Shown one piece after another: positions 13,669 to 26,850 of a stretch of DNA of 64,000 nucleotides. The stretch spans positions 51,155,626 to 51,219,625 of the forward strand of contig JAZBQD010000014.1 in the NCBI GenBank assembly GCA_036583965.1, given 5' to 3'. Numbering within the stretch: the stretch's first letter is position 1; every line of letters begins with the position of its first letter. The translations under genes were made by a program, and so were the position numbers. This DNA is from Prunella strophiata (Eukaryota; Chordata; Aves; Passeriformes; Prunellidae). The notes under the pieces were generated by a model. It was given only the letters and a program-made list of their open reading frames with translations. It did not search any database and was not told the DNA's origin.

Positions 13669-14981
13669 CCAATATTCAAAAAACAGTCAGGACATCCCAG
13701 CTTAGAATTTCCTGGCCAGTAATAATGACATGGGTAAGTAGCCAAAAGTGGTGTCTAGAATTTTACACCTCTCTTAGACCCTCTTTTATTTCCAGGAATT
13801 GTCTGACACCTTGATGTTTCTTGCTCTAACAGATAACCCCATTAAATATTTTTCTCCTGCCCATGTTTTTATCAAGTTGAACTTGTAGTTTTGTGTAATC
13901 TACAGCTGCTTGTGGTATACAATTATTCAAAGGCAGGACACTTCATTTCATGTTCACTAATTATGATTCTTTCTTCAGCACTGTTCTGTTCAGATGCAAA
14001 ATGTGACAGCATAGGGAGTAGAAACAGCAACCGAAAATTGTTATCTAAGAGTTAATGAGATTTTACAAAGCAATTGTAATGTAGTTTCTTTTTTATAAAA
14101 TGCTTTTAAAAACTATGCTTCTGTTTTTATAAAAAAAACCTCACTTAGCTCTTTTATTTCTATTGTCTCAGTTTTAGGCAATACAGGAGTGTAGAAAATT
14201 ATAGTATATAGCAAAGACAGTTGGTCATTTTCCTCATAGCTCTTGGGATTTCACATCTTCAGCTTTGTTAATTCCAGCCTAGAATGAGACTTTACCTCTC
14301 AGAGGTAAAATATTTCATGACTGAGAGGACAGCTCTGGTTTATTATATGTCTTTCTCTTTCAAAGCAGAATGAAGCAGATACACTAGGTGGTAAGTGAAA
14401 ACTTGGTGTGAAGGTTTTGGAAGTCTGGCAGTGTTTTCTGATGTCCTTAGCCAAAGAAAACTACCCTAAATTGCTAGCAGACTGAGATAAGAGTAATTTA
14501 GTGAATAGAGAGTACTGGAAAGGTGGGTAAAGTCACTTTTTAATCAGATTTCACCCAATGATAATGTGGTTTATTTCATCTCCAAACAAGACATCACTCC
14601 AAGCGGGTGCATCTATACAATAACCAGTTGACACCTTATCAGAATGTAAGAACATAATAGACCAGAAAAATGATGGATTAGTTGAATTGGGAGATCAGCT
14701 GTGATAGTTTCAATTGACTTATTTTCCAGGTGGCAGTATTTATAAAAGTATCTTTTCAGCATGAGGCATTCAGCCATGCCTTGACAGTCTGATTATTCCT
14801 GTGACTTATATGAATTTCTTGCTGATAGATGTTGCAGCAAGAAAAAGTGCTAATACTATCACCTAACTCAATTTTTTCAAAATGACATACAGAAAATGGC
14901 ACTATGTAGTTTTTGGCATCAAAACTATACCAATTAAGTGACTAGGACACAACTTTTAAAAATACATTAGTGGACAATGAA
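13669..14981. other. Intergenic between two CR1 fragments
   Basis: No gene, RNA or recognisable repeat was seen. The sequence is AT-rich with ordinary short ORFs. Confidence 0.6.
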
Positions 14982-15525
14982 AATTATAGAATTAGAGAAT
15001 CATTTGGGCTAGAAAAATACTCTTAAGGTCATTGAGCTCCAACTGTTAACCTGGCATTGCCAAGTCCACCAGTGAGCTGTGTCCCCAAACACCATGTCTA
15101 TACATCTTTTAAAATACCTCCAGGGAGGGTAACTCTATCACTTCTCTGGGCAGCCTGTTCCAGTGTTTGACAACCCTTTCCATGAAGAAATGTTTTCTAA
15201 TAATGAATCTAAAGCTTCTCTGGAGCAATTTGAGGCTGTTTCCTCTCAACATGTCACTTGTAACTTGGGAGAAGAGACTGACCTCCACCTCACCACAGCC
15301 TCCTTTCAGGTACATTTAGAGGGTGATAAGGTCTCCCCTGAGCCTCCTTTTCTCCAGGCTAAACACCCACATCTTCCTCAGCTGTTTGTCTTTGGACTTG
15401 CTCTGTAGATCCTTCACCAACTTCCTTGCCCTTCTCTGGAGACTCTCCAGAACCTCAATGTCTTTCTTTTAGTAACGGGCCCAGAACTGAATACAGTATT
15501 TGAGGTGCAGTCTTACCTGTGATTC
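14982..15525 (-). mobile_element. CR1 LINE 3' fragment, antisense
   Basis: This is a 5'-truncated CR1 retrotransposon lying on the minus strand. The CR1 3' end is at about 14982-15000, with degenerate ATTCTATG-like octamers on the minus strand. The minus-strand ORF at 15109-15315 still shows the hallmark C-terminal CR1 ORF2 motif ([21 protein letters not shown], residues about 48-68), typically HWN-LPREVV-SPSLEVF in the family. The upstream end fades out at about 15525. The 5' truncation and substitutions make it a dead copy. The overlapping plus-strand ORF at 15163-15408 is only its shadow. Confidence 0.92.
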
Positions 15526-17834
15526 TTAGACCAACAAGTTGGAAAAAGGAATCTTAATAGCTAAGAAATATTCAATAAGAAAAAAACTGGAAGCATTTTT
15601 AGCCAGAGATGGGGTAGGGTGAAAGTCAAAAAGGCACAATACTTACTGTGCAATCAAAAATCAATAATTTAAATACACTTTTGTACAGTGTGTTCATAGG
15701 AACACCACAAAATTTTCTAAGGAAGAAAGAGCAACCTGAGGAGAGGGTGTTGGTATGTTTTATTATTCCAAGACACCCAACTTCCTTCTTAAATTTGGGC
15801 ATGTCAGTTACTTTGCCTGATTCTTTATTTGCTAAGGATATTATTTTCCTATCCACAGGGCAGCTGTGGGGCAAAATGCCATTAGTTATGATTAGGGATT
15901 TAAAAACTTGGACATTGTCATACAAGTATCCAAATCCTTAGTTATCTATTAGTTCAGAAGGAAATTAGATTTGAGAGATAGTTTTGTCTCTATCCCCAAA
16001 CCTATAATTTAGTAAAAATAATGAAACACTGGGACTTGAGTGGCTGACTAAACTGGAGAATTACATTTTTATCAGTTTCAGTAACAGAGTTGATACTAAC
16101 AAGTCTGACTACTAAAAGTGGCTTTTGAAGCCTATAGAAGCAGTCATTAAGCTAAAAGAAGTTAATACTTTTGTGCTACCTTAATGAAACAAATATTTTG
16201 AAGAAAACAATATTTTTTTTTGAAACAGGAATAGCTTTGATATTTGAACTCATTTCTTCTCACATCTTGACTCTTACATTCAAATACCCATCAACCTTTC
16301 TGTATGTCAGTCAGACACTAAAGGTCAGACACTAAATACTTTTGGCTTGAAATATTTTGCTGTGCTACTCTTTCTAAATAACACATTGACACCCTGTATT
16401 GGAAGGGAATTGTGTTATTCTTTAGTAATTAACACCAATTTTTATGAATTCTGAAATTCTATTTTTATTTTTTAATTTAGGATGAAATTTGTATCCAAAA
16501 CTTTTATTTATTAGGCAAATATTCAAATAGGCAACTATTTCACTCATTTTCTCATACATACTGTAAACGAAAAGAGAACTGATCTCTTCTGGGGAAGAAT
16601 CTTTAACAGTATAAAAAACTGTAAAGTATTATACTTTTAATTAAAATCCTTACAGGATGTCTATTCAGTGATATGAAAATACTTTGAAAATCCAAAGAGA
16701 AAATGAATTGTAGTCTATCAATATGCAGCATAAAAGAGTTGCTTCTTGCAGGGTCTTTGAAGAAATATTTTCATTTTCAGAATATTGCAAAATTAATTCA
16801 GAAAAGATGCCTGATAGTTATGAAGAAAAACTCAAACAGATCAGTGCAATAAAAACTTTGTGCACCTATAAGTTTAGAACTACATTGTCGTTCAGGTAAA
16901 AATTGAAGATGCACAGTCCCTTAACTCACATTTAAATTCCTAATTTCACATACTGTTGAATAGAGACATTAAAGAGGAGTTAGGAAATAAAAATCTGAAG
17001 ATTTTGTTGAAGGTGGGCCTTTAAGCAGAGCCTTTCTGTATGGAGCAGAGACAGTACTCTGGGAAAAGGGCAGATCATAGCATGGTCTGGATTTGGGGAT
17101 ATGTGTGACAAATTTCTGTTTGGGTAAGTACTTTTGTGATCCTTTTGTAAGGATGGAAAGACAGTATGTGCAGGCACAGCCCAGCCTCCTCCTGAGGAGG
17201 AGAGTATTCCTGAACATTCTCCCACACTTACTTGCCAGCACCAACTCCAAGGGAAGTCAAAACAAGAAACACTGGACAAGGACCTGCATGATTTATACAT
17301 ACCTGACAGTGCAGCCTGTACTGTCACCTTCAGTTAAAGAAAACTCAAAGGGGAGTCTAAAGATTTACAGAAAGATATCTCTGCATTATTTGGAATGCAT
17401 AACTCTGACTTTCTCTTTGGGGGGTACCCACTTCCTCCACTGCAGAGGGTTTGGTTAGTTTTGGCTGTTTGATATTTTTTAAGCATTCTCCTAATAGTGA
17501 TTCAGATTTTTTTCCAAAAAATGTTTTACCCCAATATGTGAACAGACTTTAAAGAGCAACAGAAACACATACCCTCTCTCTTAGCCACATGCTTTTCCTA
17601 TTTGTATACTAAATCACGCTCCTTAACACTAGTTCTTTCCATTCAGTTCCATGACAGCTGCCTTCTGGAAGGAACATGAAACAATTCTCAGAGGAATCCA
17701 TCTCCAAATTTTTAGTAATAGTGATTTTTATACTGCAGTGAAGAAGATGCATACTCTTCCAAGGAAGTTTTGAAAGAAAAGAGGCAGCCTGTGTATTTTT
17801 GAAAAGACCATGGTCCTGGGGGTGTGCTTGGTGC
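15526..17834. other. Intergenic, no gene recognised
   Basis: The sequence is AT-rich. Overlapping antisense ORFs near 15626-15941 and 16969-17458 have no domain signature and no splice-site arrangement I can support. Confidence 0.6.
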
Positions 17835-17931
17835 TCTTGGCCTCTGCAGGTCACCTGAGCAAAGTTTTTTGCAGAGTGCTACTGAATCTATTAAGGCACG
17901 GAGATGTAATGTACTTCCTTACTCCGGATAC
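17835..17931 (+). repeat. 97-bp direct repeat, copy 1
   Basis: This segment recurs at 19596-19692, exactly 1761 bp away, in the same orientation. I count four mismatches over 97 bp (about 96% identity): two adjacent near the middle, one in a CACGG/CACAG pair and one in CTCCGG/CTCCAG. Flanking sequence does not match on either side. I do not recognise the family. It may be a transposon fragment, an LTR edge or a local duplication. Confidence 0.9.
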
Positions 17932-19595
17932 TTTAGTCAGCTTCCTTGTGATTGATTCTTCTGCCAGAAATAATGGTTAGACATCCTCTATTACTCAATA
18001 AAATTCTCCCATGCTGGGGCACAACTCCCTTTAGTCTCTCCTAATGAGAGATTGTTTTGTGACATAAGTCTTCCTTCTTCTAAAATTGTAATATTTGTAT
18101 TTAGGAGGGTTTGCAATTAATACTTTTTTTAGGGTATCCACATTTTCATATAGCTTTCTTCTCTTATCCCATCCTCACAGATCAAGATTTTAAGTATCTT
18201 AAGAAGCTTCCTACTGTTTTGATTTTCTGCAGATTTCTATTCTCTTTGAAATGCAGCATCCCAAAATGTGGGTGTTATTTAATGTAAAGCCAAAGTAACA
18301 CTATTATACAAGTATTCCTAGCAAACCTTATTGTGATAATCTGATTGATACAACCCAGCACTAGAGCTGCTTTTTTAATGATTGCTGACTCATCCCTGGT
18401 TTATATGTACTTAATCTTTACACACTCCCTGATGAGCCTGGTTTAAGTGTGCTTGAATTTGATTACTCAGTTGTGTGAATTTATTTCCATATGTCCTTAC
18501 TGATTCTCCTCATTGATTTTACAAACTTGTTCCATTTTAAGAATATTCCATGTTTTAGTCCTAACTTCCAAAATAATTTAGATCCTTCTCAATGTCAACT
18601 TTTGCATATAAAAGCTGTGAATATTTTACCTTTTAAGTCTTCCAAGCACCTTCCAAGTCCTCAGTGAAAGTTTGCTATGCAGTGGTAAAATGTAGTATTT
18701 TACAGGACCCTACACCAAATTTATCACTGGAATATCAGAATTACTTTATTTGATTACTTACAATGCTTACATTATAGGATTTCAAATTAATCTCTGTATG
18801 GCCCACAACCATATAAAATTTTTGGATTTTCCCTAGCAGGTGGGCTCAGGAGTGAAGCAGTAAAATAGACTGAAGTCAAAAGGTAATATTTCCTTCTCCT
18901 TAAAATTACAGTCATACTTTTAAGGAAGACAGAGATGTTCTGAATAACATGAAAGGAGCAACCAGTAGCATCCTCCTGTTCATCCAAACCCTCTGCCTCA
19001 GGCTTTTTCAAATGTCAGTGGAAAACTAACAAATATTTATCCCTCCCAACATCTTGAATTTACTTGTAAAAAATGTCCCTATCATACTAACATTGGCATT
19101 ATTACTTATCCTTTCCTCACAGTGCAGCAGAGATCACATCCAGTTTCTTGTTCCCTGATGTTCTTTATTTTCCCCCTACTCATCCACAAAATTATCTCTG
19201 CCTCTGAAAATTTTCACTGCCTAAAAAGAGTTCTTGTTCCTCACACTGCTTCTGCCTTATTGAATACTCAACCCATACAAAAGAAAACTGCCCTTTGCTA
19301 GATTATAATTTTTCAGCTTCACAAAATTTTTTTTTGAAACCCACTTAGCAACTGAGTTCACACAAAAGATTTCTCAGCTGCATGTTCATTTTATGAATAT
19401 CTCTTCCCTCTTATCTATGCTAACATTCAGACTGAGTACCAATCTTTCAGAAATTATGTCTTACTCCATCGCCTTTCCACTTCTAGTTTTAACAAAAGTT
19501 TTCTCAGGGAGTATTGCTTAAATGCTAAGTAGTTCTGAAGTCAGAAATATTCAGGTTGCAGGGGCAGGCCCTTTTAGCAATGAAAGTTGATTTGT
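17932..19595. other. Sequence between the two 97-bp repeats
   Basis: No gene is recognised. If the repeats are terminal repeats of one element, this 1.66-kb interval is its body, but I see no retroviral or transposase reading frame. Weak similarity to degraded CR1-like text around 18250-18400 is possible but not demonstrable by eye. Confidence 0.45.
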
Positions 19596-19692
19596 TCTTG
19601 GCCTCTGCAGGTCACCTGAGCAAAGTTTTTTGCCAAGTGCTACTGAATCTATTAAGGCACAGAGATGTAATGTACTTCCTTACTCCAGATAC
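19596..19692 (+). repeat. 97-bp direct repeat, copy 2
   Basis: This is the second copy of the segment at 17835-17931. Unlike copy 1 it is followed, within about 15 bp, by an A-rich tract (19699-19737). That is what a retroposed copy with a poly-A tail would look like, although the family is unknown. Confidence 0.9.
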
Positions 19693-19698
19693 CAGTTA

Positions 19699-19789
19699 TA
19701 ACAAAGCAAAATAAAACAAAACAAAAAAAAAAAAAAGCCAAAACCCAACACCACTGCCCCCACCCTGCCCCACCCCCCCAAAAAAAAGA
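19699..19789 (+). repeat. A-rich then C-rich low-complexity tract
   Basis: Irregular AAAAC repeats lead into 14 A, then a C-rich segment (CCACCCTGCCCCACCCCCCC) and AAAAAAAG. Three overlapping minus-strand ORFs of Phe/Gly/Trp-rich composition (19652-19940) result from this tract and are not genes. Confidence 0.8.
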
Positions 19790-22700
19790 GAGAACAGAAG
19801 ACCAAGAATAAAAGTTGTTTGAATAATGTAGAGAGTGGCAAAAGTAGCTTTCCTCCATGAGGAATGAGAGACAACGAGTAGGCACGCATGGCTGAATAAT
19901 TTGTCCAACAAAGGACTAAAGTACTAGTTTCAAAAAGCAAGATGGAAACTAAATCTCAGTTTTGTCACTGACCAGCCCCCGCAGTAATGCTCTACATGAA
20001 ACAAATTGTACTATTTTGTTCTGTTTTGAGCATGTCCTATCAGACAGATACCTAACATGACCATCACAAATAAAATCCTCAAGGGAGCCTCAAAGGTAAC
20101 AAGGCAGTTTGGTGATAGGTGCAATGTCAGATATGTGAAAACTAAGACAAGCACAAGATTTTCCAAAGAGCAAAGCAGAACAGAAGAATTCTTTGTTTCG
20201 GTCTATATAGTCAACCTGGCTGTCAGCAGTACAGGCAATACCAGAGCATAACAAGAAACCACACACATAAAAATCAGCTAACAGAATGCCAGCTGATGGC
20301 TGTCTTATCTCCTGAAGCACAGAACTTTATATTTTAGAATTTCTGCCCCATCAGCTTCAGGAAATATGTTTTCTTAGTTGTGGAACCAGCTGTTGCTTAG
20401 ATGATATGGTTTGTAGTACATACATAATTTTTTGTAGTGACAGAAATGGGATAACATCAACAATGGTTACACTATTTGTTGAATGTTGTCTGATAATAGA
20501 AGATATTGAACAACAAAAAAATGCAACTTTAGGTTCAATTCAGGCATTGGCATTGACCAATCACTAAATTTTTTTGAGGGGAACTCTAGGTGCCAATAAT
20601 TCAACAGCAGTATTTATTAAATAATGGACTTTTTTTGCAACAATAGTGCCCAAAAGTAATGACATACCAAAAGGTTTTTTACTAAAGAAATTTACTGAGC
20701 TTCATGAATTTCATGTTCAGACTGATCATGCTGATGCATGGTTCTAAGGCTCAACTCAGATGTTTGTATTTGCCACAGCTGATTGTACCTTACTTTTAAA
20801 CAAGTGCCAATGTATCTGTTCTGTTTGCAGTACATAAGGGCATGGGATCCACGTCCCTGTGACATTTTGCTGATATAAAGATATTGCAACAATAAACATA
20901 ATTATATTAAATGCAGTGAAAAATTTCAGTGGTAAATACTGCAGCACAAATTGTACCTTGACATATAGCTATGGTGACCTTACCAATGTCAAAGCACAGA
21001 GGTTTCCCAGAAAAGTTTGGCCTTATGAATAAAGGCTATATAATGTGACATATGGCTATTTTTATCATAATTTGAAACTTAAAATATAGGAAAAGAATTT
21101 TTTATTCTTTGCAGAGAATTTCAACATGACCTGGTCTTCTTTTTTTCAGTAATCCTCTTGAAATCCTATTTAAAATCATTTGTCCTTTTGCCCAATAAAT
21201 AATATATTAATGATTTATGAAGTGTATATTTGAGATCAAAACAGCACAGCAAAGAAAAGTACCAAGTCTTCTTTGAAAGCAACGGGATTCTCTCTGGTAA
21301 ATTATTATTTATCTAAAACCATCTATCATTTAATAGAATTTTTAATTAGATTGAGAGATTATAGGTTGAAACAATGATGGGCAATAGGTATTTAGGTTTG
21401 AATAAGAAGTAATTAAGAATCCTGACATATTTTTCTTCTCTAAGTTGCCAGCTTTAGAAAGATTGGAACCTCACACCACAAAAATAGCACTTCTGCTGCT
21501 ACTTTCAGTGCCGGAAAAAGAAAAGAGGATTTGAAGTGAGTTGTCCTTTCATGCTTTCTTGAATTCTCAGGAAAATCACTCCCATTGATTGACAACATTT
21601 AGGCTTGGTCAGGTTGTGTATTTGTTGTGTCCCTGTCTACCTGGTGGTGCCCTTATCCAGTTTCACAGAGTTTCTGTGGTGCCTGTTCTCCTTGCAGATG
21701 TAGTGAAGCTGCCTGTGCTGCCATCTGCTCCCAGGTCTGAGCTGGACTTCCCACATGGCAAGGCAGAGCAAGAAGGCAGGACTGGTAAAGGGGCTGAGCC
21801 ATGCCACTGCCCAAGCCATTCCTGTGGAAAGAACTGTCTGCTTGGGCTCACTTGCAGTGGCAGCCTCTTGCCATGCACAACACTGCCAAATTCCATGTAA
21901 AAATTGGCTTGAACTCACGCCCAGATTTTAATGGATCCTCTCCTCTGTGACTCCTAGTAAATAAATTCCATTGCTGATTTCTCTATTATCTGATAACTAT
22001 TGTTTAATACCATCTGCTGCATCAACCTTCACCTGCAATTTCTGTGCAAGAGAAAAATACATCATCTAACAAGTATTTTTGTAAAGCACTTTTCTGTACT
22101 ATAATTTGTAGGGTCTGGCAGTGCAACTTGTTACTCATTTGCAGCAGTACTCATTTGGACCCCACAGAGGAGCTTTTGTGAAGCAGAGCTCACAAGGACA
22201 AAAAACAGTCAGGTTCACAGACTGTGAAACTCCTTTTGTATGGGTTTGCTCCTTCTGGGAAGCAAACCCAGAAGGCCCTAGAATGATGTGGAGTACAGAA
22301 TTTCATATAGAAAAAACTGCATCATAGGCATAACCTCTGCTTGAGCTGAAGCAATTTGCCCAGCATTTTGCCCAGCACCACAGCCTGAAGCAGGGCATTG
22401 AAGCTGCTGATAATATACCAGTGTGGTCAGTAATATACAGGAGATATTTAGTGTCCTTTATCCTTCACAATGGCACTGAAAGTAACCCTGCTGAACTAAT
22501 AGTGGGGAAAGAAGGGGGAACCTGGTGAGACTGGGCAGGCACATGCACAGAATAATTAGCAGAGGTCTGAGCTGAAGAGAGTCCCCACTGTTAAGCATTT
22601 ATTGCTTGCATCTCAGACAGTGCTGTGAATATTACCTTTAACTGTTAATATTTGCCTGGAGACAAAGTGATTCAGACCTGACAGCAGACATTACTAAGTG

Positions 22701-25700
22701 AGCAGGGAGTCAGTGTCCTAATAATTATTTGCTCCTGGAGAAGTTATCTGGCTTTTTAGTGGCAGACAAACAGCAGGTTACAACTAAATTATTATATGCT
22801 GATGACTACAGTAATTTCAGATTAGGCAAGGGCTGGAGAATGGCACTAAAGCAGGATGAAAATCTGTTCAAATGGGCGAACTATTTAACACCTCTGCTGA
22901 TGGGTTTTGTTTCTGCTACCAGGTGTATGCATGAAGGATATGTTTATCTGTTTTCCTCTTTTTAATGATATGCTCTTGTGCTCATCTCTAAAAGGCCTCA
23001 TGAAAATATGCATTTGCTCCAAATGATCAAATGATAAAGAGGAAATAATAGAGGGTGTGGCACTTCTATAGCACTGCCTTTGCATTTATGTGCACAGTTT
23101 TATTTGACCTACAGGCAGAGAGGAATTAAAACAATAATTTTCTTGACATTGCAATTTAGAAGTTATATAAGAACTGGGGATCTGATATTCACTCTTTAGG
23201 ACTGGACATAGGCTTCTGAACTGCACCTAATTTCTAACACATAGCAGACCTGTTTCATTAACTTTCCTCCTGCTCCTGAATGAATCATCAGTAATATTGA
23301 ATAGGTAAACCCACAAGATAGGAGAAGAGACTACACACCACTTTACTGTGCCAATGCAATCTATTTGGGCTATCTTTTCTTCTACATTTTTCACTTTGAG
23401 TATTTAAAGATGGATTTCTTAAACAAAGCTGGTAAGTTGAGAAGTTTGTTGGACAAGTAAGGTCAAATTAGATCTTTCATCAACACTATACATCTGCTGT
23501 ATCTTCTTCAGTCTGTGGATTAAGATAAATATGGTGGTTCTTACTGAAGTCATAAGAATATTTTTTAAAGTCTTGTCAAGTCTTTATAAGTAATTTGCAA
23601 AGGGTTTTTTTCCTTTTTTTCATCCTCCATTTTTCCTTCACTTTTGTCTCTCCATATTCCTCAGATATTTTAGGGGGCGTGGAATTTGTACCATGTTAAC
23701 ACCTGGCAAAATAATATGTGGCATATGGCCTAATAGCTTATGAAAAAGAAAATTGGCATTACATGAAAAATTAATTTTGAATTCCTGTGTAAATTAGTGG
23801 CAAGGGAATGTGATTTTCCAGTTCACATGCATATCTCCAATAACAAATTGCAGTTTAAGGCCAATGAAGTATCTGCCACAACAGAAAAAACTATCTTTCT
23901 CACACTGTCTGCATCTGAATTCTTAACAAGTTCACTAATGTAAGTAATTTTCTATGTACAATTTAAAAAAAAAAAATATGGCATCATAGTAAAGCATGAT
24001 AGTAATAACTGTAATTTTTTTCAACTAATTTTTATTTGTAGACCATACAGTTGCTGTGTGAAATAATAATTTCTACCTAGTATGTGGTCTATCTAGTCGA
24101 GTTAGATTTTATCCAAAACATCACATTCATGAAGGGAAATAAAAATAAGAGGGATTGGTTCTTTCTGTCCCAATTGCTTTCCAAAGACTTTCGAAAGAAC
24201 TTCCTGCATAGTTATTGTGTCTCTTTTAAAGTTCTTCAGGTCACTCTCATTATGAAAATTTTAAGCACAATATGCCCACTTGATTCCAGGAGAAATAATT
24301 TTCTCTTTTGGAAAGGCCATGGCAAAAAATATTGCAATTTTAATTTTTTTTTTTAACTTTAAAATATTCACATTGAAAACATTCATTTAATTTTTTGCTG
24401 AAGTTTGATAGTTCAAATTTAACACAAAGTAGTGGACATCATCCCTTTAGCAAACTGAATACCACTGGCCTTGTTGTCAGGAATATAATGCTCCACCACC
24501 TTGCTTTTGCTTGGCATCTCTGAAAGAAAGAACCTAACTTCTTATTTAGTCACTAATTTGAGTCTCCCAAGTTGAAAGTGCTGCTGTGTTCAAAATTCCC
24601 TTACAAGATGATTTTATAACCTGTACTCACCTCTGCCAAGGAGATCACACAAGGTTTGCATGAAAGGCTGACCTGGGACTCAGGCTGCTTCTCATTTTCT
24701 AGGCTGGCTTTAGAATCCCTTGGAGACGTTGCTCACCACAGGTAGGAGATGAGGAATTTGAAGGGTTGTTACACACTGCCAGTGTTGATGTAAGGCTGGA
24801 GGAAAGCTACTGGGCACAGCAGGGCATAACGAGAAATTCACTCTCAGCTCGGGGATCTCTTCCATGCAGGTCACAGAGCTGCTGCAACCTCTCAGACAGG
24901 GTCACATTTCTGAGACCTTTTTCTCTTTGCTTTTGAAATAAAAGAGCTGACAAGACACATGCTCTTTTTCAAATTGTTGGGTGACACATTATTACACGAA
25001 GAACATAACATTAAAAAAGAAAGCACAAGACTTTTTACTCCTGTGGTTCTTCCAGCCTCCTCACCATTCTTTTTAGGGCTTTTTCTTTTCAACATTCTCA
25101 GTAGAATTATTTTCTGCTGTTTCCTCTTTTCCCACCTATTACTCCTGTGCAAAGATTTTGTTTCAACCTCACACACTTGCTATAATGTTCTGTCTGTCTT
25201 TTGCTTTGGATTTCTGACTTTCATATTTGTTTCCCACTTTGAAGTTTAGCTTCACAAATTTAATTTTCCTCCTCAAACCTAGGCTTTAGCTGCAGCTCAG
25301 ACAACCACAAGCCTCCAACACTGCACACACCCTGCTACTTGTGTGGTAGGTCACCTTTTGTTATTAGCTAGAATACAGCCATTAGGACTGTGCTAGAAAC
25401 ACCAAATTTGTGCCACTCAGCTGGCAGGAGATGGAAGCCCTGAAGGCACAGGAGCTGATGTAGTAATTGGGGAGGTGAAGAAAGTTCATGGCCAGTAGAG
25501 GAAAGACTGAGGTTGTCAAGGGAACAAGACAGCTCTGCTGTGCATGCTTTTAAACTGGAGAATTTTCTTTTTTCTTGTTTTGGTGGCAAATGTTTTACAA
25601 TTTAATTTTGACCATATATTATAGATATTTCAATAAGACAGATGTATTTCAATAATCAACTGGGCATTTTCACCTACCCAAGTGCCCTGGAAAAGAGAAT

Positions 25701-26671
25701 GCTGGCAAACATCTTCATCTTCATCTTCCTTGTTCTTAATTTGTGTTGTATTTTCAGGTTTTGATGATCATTTACTGTAATGTTTATTGCTAGTGGAATA
25801 ATCAGTAGACCTGCAGCTCCTTGCTTCCTGCTATGGCATGAATATCCCACACCAGGACTTTTTAACCCTATTTTAGTACCAGCCAGTACCAACAGAGGCA
25901 CTGAAGTCAGCCTAGCCAGCCTGTTTGGGCTGTCTGCTCTAATCAGTAGTCAGTGCAGTCAGTGGTTCTCTAGACACAGTTTGCTAATTGCATAGACCTG
26001 GGCTTAGGCAAAACCTGCCCCTCCTGCCCAGAGCTCTTTGACCACCTCCACAGTACAAATCTCCATTATAACTTGCCCAGATGCACATTTTGCTCCCTCT
26101 TTTGTCATTTCTGTCTCATTAGCAGTCTTGTTTCTCTGTGCCTTTGAAGAATAGAATATTTTATGATTCACATTCAGCCCTAATTTTAAAGCAACACAAC
26201 TGTGAACAGTTGCCTAAGAAGCTGCCTAAGCCTCTTTCAGGAGGGCTGGGAAGATCAGCAGAAATTGTGGCTGATAGCAACAGAGAAGTGAGAGTGTTTT
26301 CCTTGAATTTTTATCTGCTCCATCTAAGTTGTTTTCACTTAAAAAAAAAAAAAAAACCCACTCATTGACATGAAACTGCTTTCATAATTATATGAAAAAT
26401 AAAGAATACTGACTGACTTTGAATTAAGACGCAACTTCAAAGGTGTAAGGAACTTCTTGTGGTATCAAAATGTCATTTTCCTCATGATATAGGAGCAGTT
26501 GTCTCCTGCATTGCTGCAGACTGCCATTCTTTTACCCCCAAAGGTATACTAATCAATTCTTAAACAGTCCTACTTCATCCATGGTTTAGATGTCTGAACT
26601 ACTGAGTGATCTTTGTAGCAGACACATCTGAAAAAGCAGCATTCACAATGCTTATGCATAATTTACAGTAT
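19790..26671. other. Intergenic, no gene recognised
   Basis: The sequence is mostly AT-rich. GC-richer islands at about 21600-21900 and 24640-24900 generate overlapping ORFs on both strands without recognisable domains. Around 22540-22960 the text is less repetitive and of balanced composition, as many conserved non-coding elements are; this cannot be confirmed without alignment. Confidence 0.55.
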
Positions 26672-26850
26672 AATTCTTTACACTTATCTAGCACCTTTCA
26701 GCTTAAGATTCCAAAGCTCTTTGCAAATATTAATTAATTTATCCTTCCAGTGGTACTTGGAGATAGGGGATATTACTATTCCCCAGGAGATGCAATGGTA
26801 AAAAAAGGGGAAAAAAGAAAAGAATGTAACTTTCAGCAAGTCGCTGTTGC
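26672..26850 (-). mobile_element. Ancient MIR-like amniote SINE
   Basis: Read on the plus strand, the passage contains in order a TAGCACCTTTCA block, a CCAAAGCTCTTTGCAAAT block, an ATTAATTAATTTATCC block, and a GATATTACTATTCCCC block. This is the order of the reverse complement of the MIR/AmnSINE-type 3' region (AAAGCGCTT, TTAATTAAT, GGGGATAATAATA). Divergence is high, as expected for an element older than the bird radiation. Assignment is from memory of the consensus. Confidence 0.5.

Noticed and set aside
15163..15408. 81-codon plus-strand ORF
   Set aside because: Antisense shadow of the CR1 fragment.
19652..19940. Three Phe/Trp/Gly-rich minus-strand ORFs
   Set aside because: Produced by the A-rich and C-rich low-complexity tract at 19699-19789.
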